From Halobacteria archaeon (GTDB taxonomy: Archaea; Halobacteriota; Methanoliparia; Methanoliparales; Methanoliparaceae), in the NCBI GenBank assembly GCA_013329575.1, contig DUJX01000028.1:1-6220 (forward strand): 6,220 nucleotides of DNA. The letters run 5' to 3'. The translations under genes were made by a program, and so were the position numbers. This document shows positions 5,529 through 6,220 of this stretch, in pieces; the first letter of the stretch is position 1, and every line of letters starts with the position of its first letter. Under the pieces are notes generated by a model that saw only the letters and a program-made list of their open reading frames with translations, did not search any database and was not told the origin of the DNA.

Positions 5529-6220
5529 ATGCGCTCTGCCAAAGGATGTAGGCTTTGTGCCAAAGGGGCAAAAATGGTCTTATTTGTCACTGGTTTATGT
5601 GATAGAGATTGTTTTTATTGTCCACTATCAGAAAAAAGATCTAAAAAGGATGTTATTTATGCAAACGAGAGGCCAGTTTATTCCGATAAGGATGTGCTGG
5701 ATGAAGTAATAAAGATGAGTGCGTTAGGGACAGGGATAACTGGTGGAGAACCGCTGATAGTGCTAGATAGAACGCTCTATTATATACGATTTTTAAAGAG
5801 AGAATTCGGCGAGAGACATCATATCCATCTTTATACTACTCGCGTTATAGATAAAAAAATTGCTGATGGGCTAAGTTCTGGCGGATTGGATGAGATAAGG
5901 TTTCATGTCTTGGATAAACCGATTAAATATAAAGATGGCATATCCTATCTTAAAAATGCTGGCATATCTGTCGGAGTAGAGATGCCGCTCGTACCGTTAC
6001 CATATATGGAGCAACGGATTGGCGAGGTTATAGAATGCCTCGATATAGATTTTTTGAACCTGAACGAGCTTGAGTTCTCTGAGACAAACTATGAACAGAT
6101 GCAAAAAATGCAGATAGAGACGGATAACGGTATATCAGCAAAGAAGAGCACCGAACTTGCCTATAGAATAATGGACAAGTATAAGAGAAAAATCCCGATA
6201 AATTTCTGCACGGCTGCTTT
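5529..6220 (+). CDS. COG2108-type radical SAM protein (3' end outside window)
   Basis: The first 230 residues of a radical SAM enzyme of the family annotated as related to pyruvate formate-lyase activating enzyme (COG2108), whose substrate I do not know. The [4Fe-4S]/SAM motif is CDRDCFYC (Cys24, Cys28, Cys31), followed by the SAM-contacting GGEP (72-75). Family-like blocks are GAKMVLFVTGLC (13-24), YANERPVYSDKDV (44-56), HIHLYTTR (98-105) and LNELEFSETN (178-187). Two extra cysteines, Cys7 and Cys10, form a CxxC before the core, and Cys227 comes near the window edge; in relatives I recall a conserved Cys-containing motif there too, so an auxiliary cluster is possible. ATG 5529 is the only ATG/GTG/TTG start after the in-frame TAG at 5511-5513, and no good ribosome binding site precedes it. 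It follows rtcB by 100 bases, with its own candidate promoter. Radical SAM membership is certain; the specific reaction is unknown. Confidence 0.88.
   Translation, partial: MRSAKGCRLCAKGAKMVLFVTGLCDRDCFYCPLSEKRSKKDVIYANERPVYSDKDVLDEVIKMSALGTGITGGEPLIVLDRTLYYIRFLKREFGERHHIHLYTTRVIDKKIADGLSSGGLDEIRFHVLDKPIKYKDGISYLKNAGISVGVEMPLVPLPYMEQRIGEVIECLDIDFLNLNELEFSETNYEQMQKMQIETDNGISAKKSTELAYRIMDKYKRKIPINFCTAA

Noticed and set aside
1..6220. CRISPR array, insertion sequence, tRNA or other mobile element
   Set aside because: I found no regularly spaced repeats, transposase-like frame, terminal inverted repeats or cloverleaf-forming segment in either strand.

Overview
The window reads as a stretch of AT-rich euryarchaeal chromosome, most likely from a methanogen or an Mcr-based alkane-oxidising archaeon. 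The evidence is a full-length methanogenesis marker protein 14, an archaeal-type SecD C-terminus, an archaeal RtcB RNA ligase with archease, archaeal TATA-like promoter elements and a GAGGTG ribosome binding site matching the archaeal 16S rRNA 3' end. Ile ATA and Arg AGA codons are frequent. I cannot name the genus from sequence alone. Every supported gene is on the + strand.

Layout, left block (1-3252): the C-terminal end of secD (2-463, entering from outside the window); a 28-base gap; the marker-14 ASKHA-type ATPase gene (492-2042); and a gene for a four-CBS-domain protein (2008-3252) that overlaps the marker-14 gene by 35 bases. These three look like one transcription unit. It ends in an AT-rich gap of about 250 bases (3253-3502) that holds an oligo-T tract and two TATA-like elements but no gene I can support.

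Right block (3503-6220): archease (3503-3928); rtcB (best start 4004, end 5428); a 100-base gap with a tandem 8-base repeat and a 14-base perfect palindrome overlapping a TATA-like sequence; then a radical SAM protein of the COG2108 type (5529 to beyond 6220, cut by the window edge).

How they fit together: archease and RtcB form the known RNA ligation pair that joins tRNA exons after intron removal in archaea. Marker 14 resembles ATP-driven reductive activators of metalloenzymes and is largely restricted to Mcr-carrying archaea. Its overlapping partner looks like a nucleotide or SAM sensor, so the pair could be an energy-sensing control unit for part of the methanogenic machinery; this is inference. 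The COG2108 radical SAM protein has no function I know of. I found no mobile element, CRISPR array, tRNA or rRNA. The window is mostly ordinary core genome; the least understood parts are the marker 14/CBS pair and the COG2108 enzyme with its repeat-rich upstream region.
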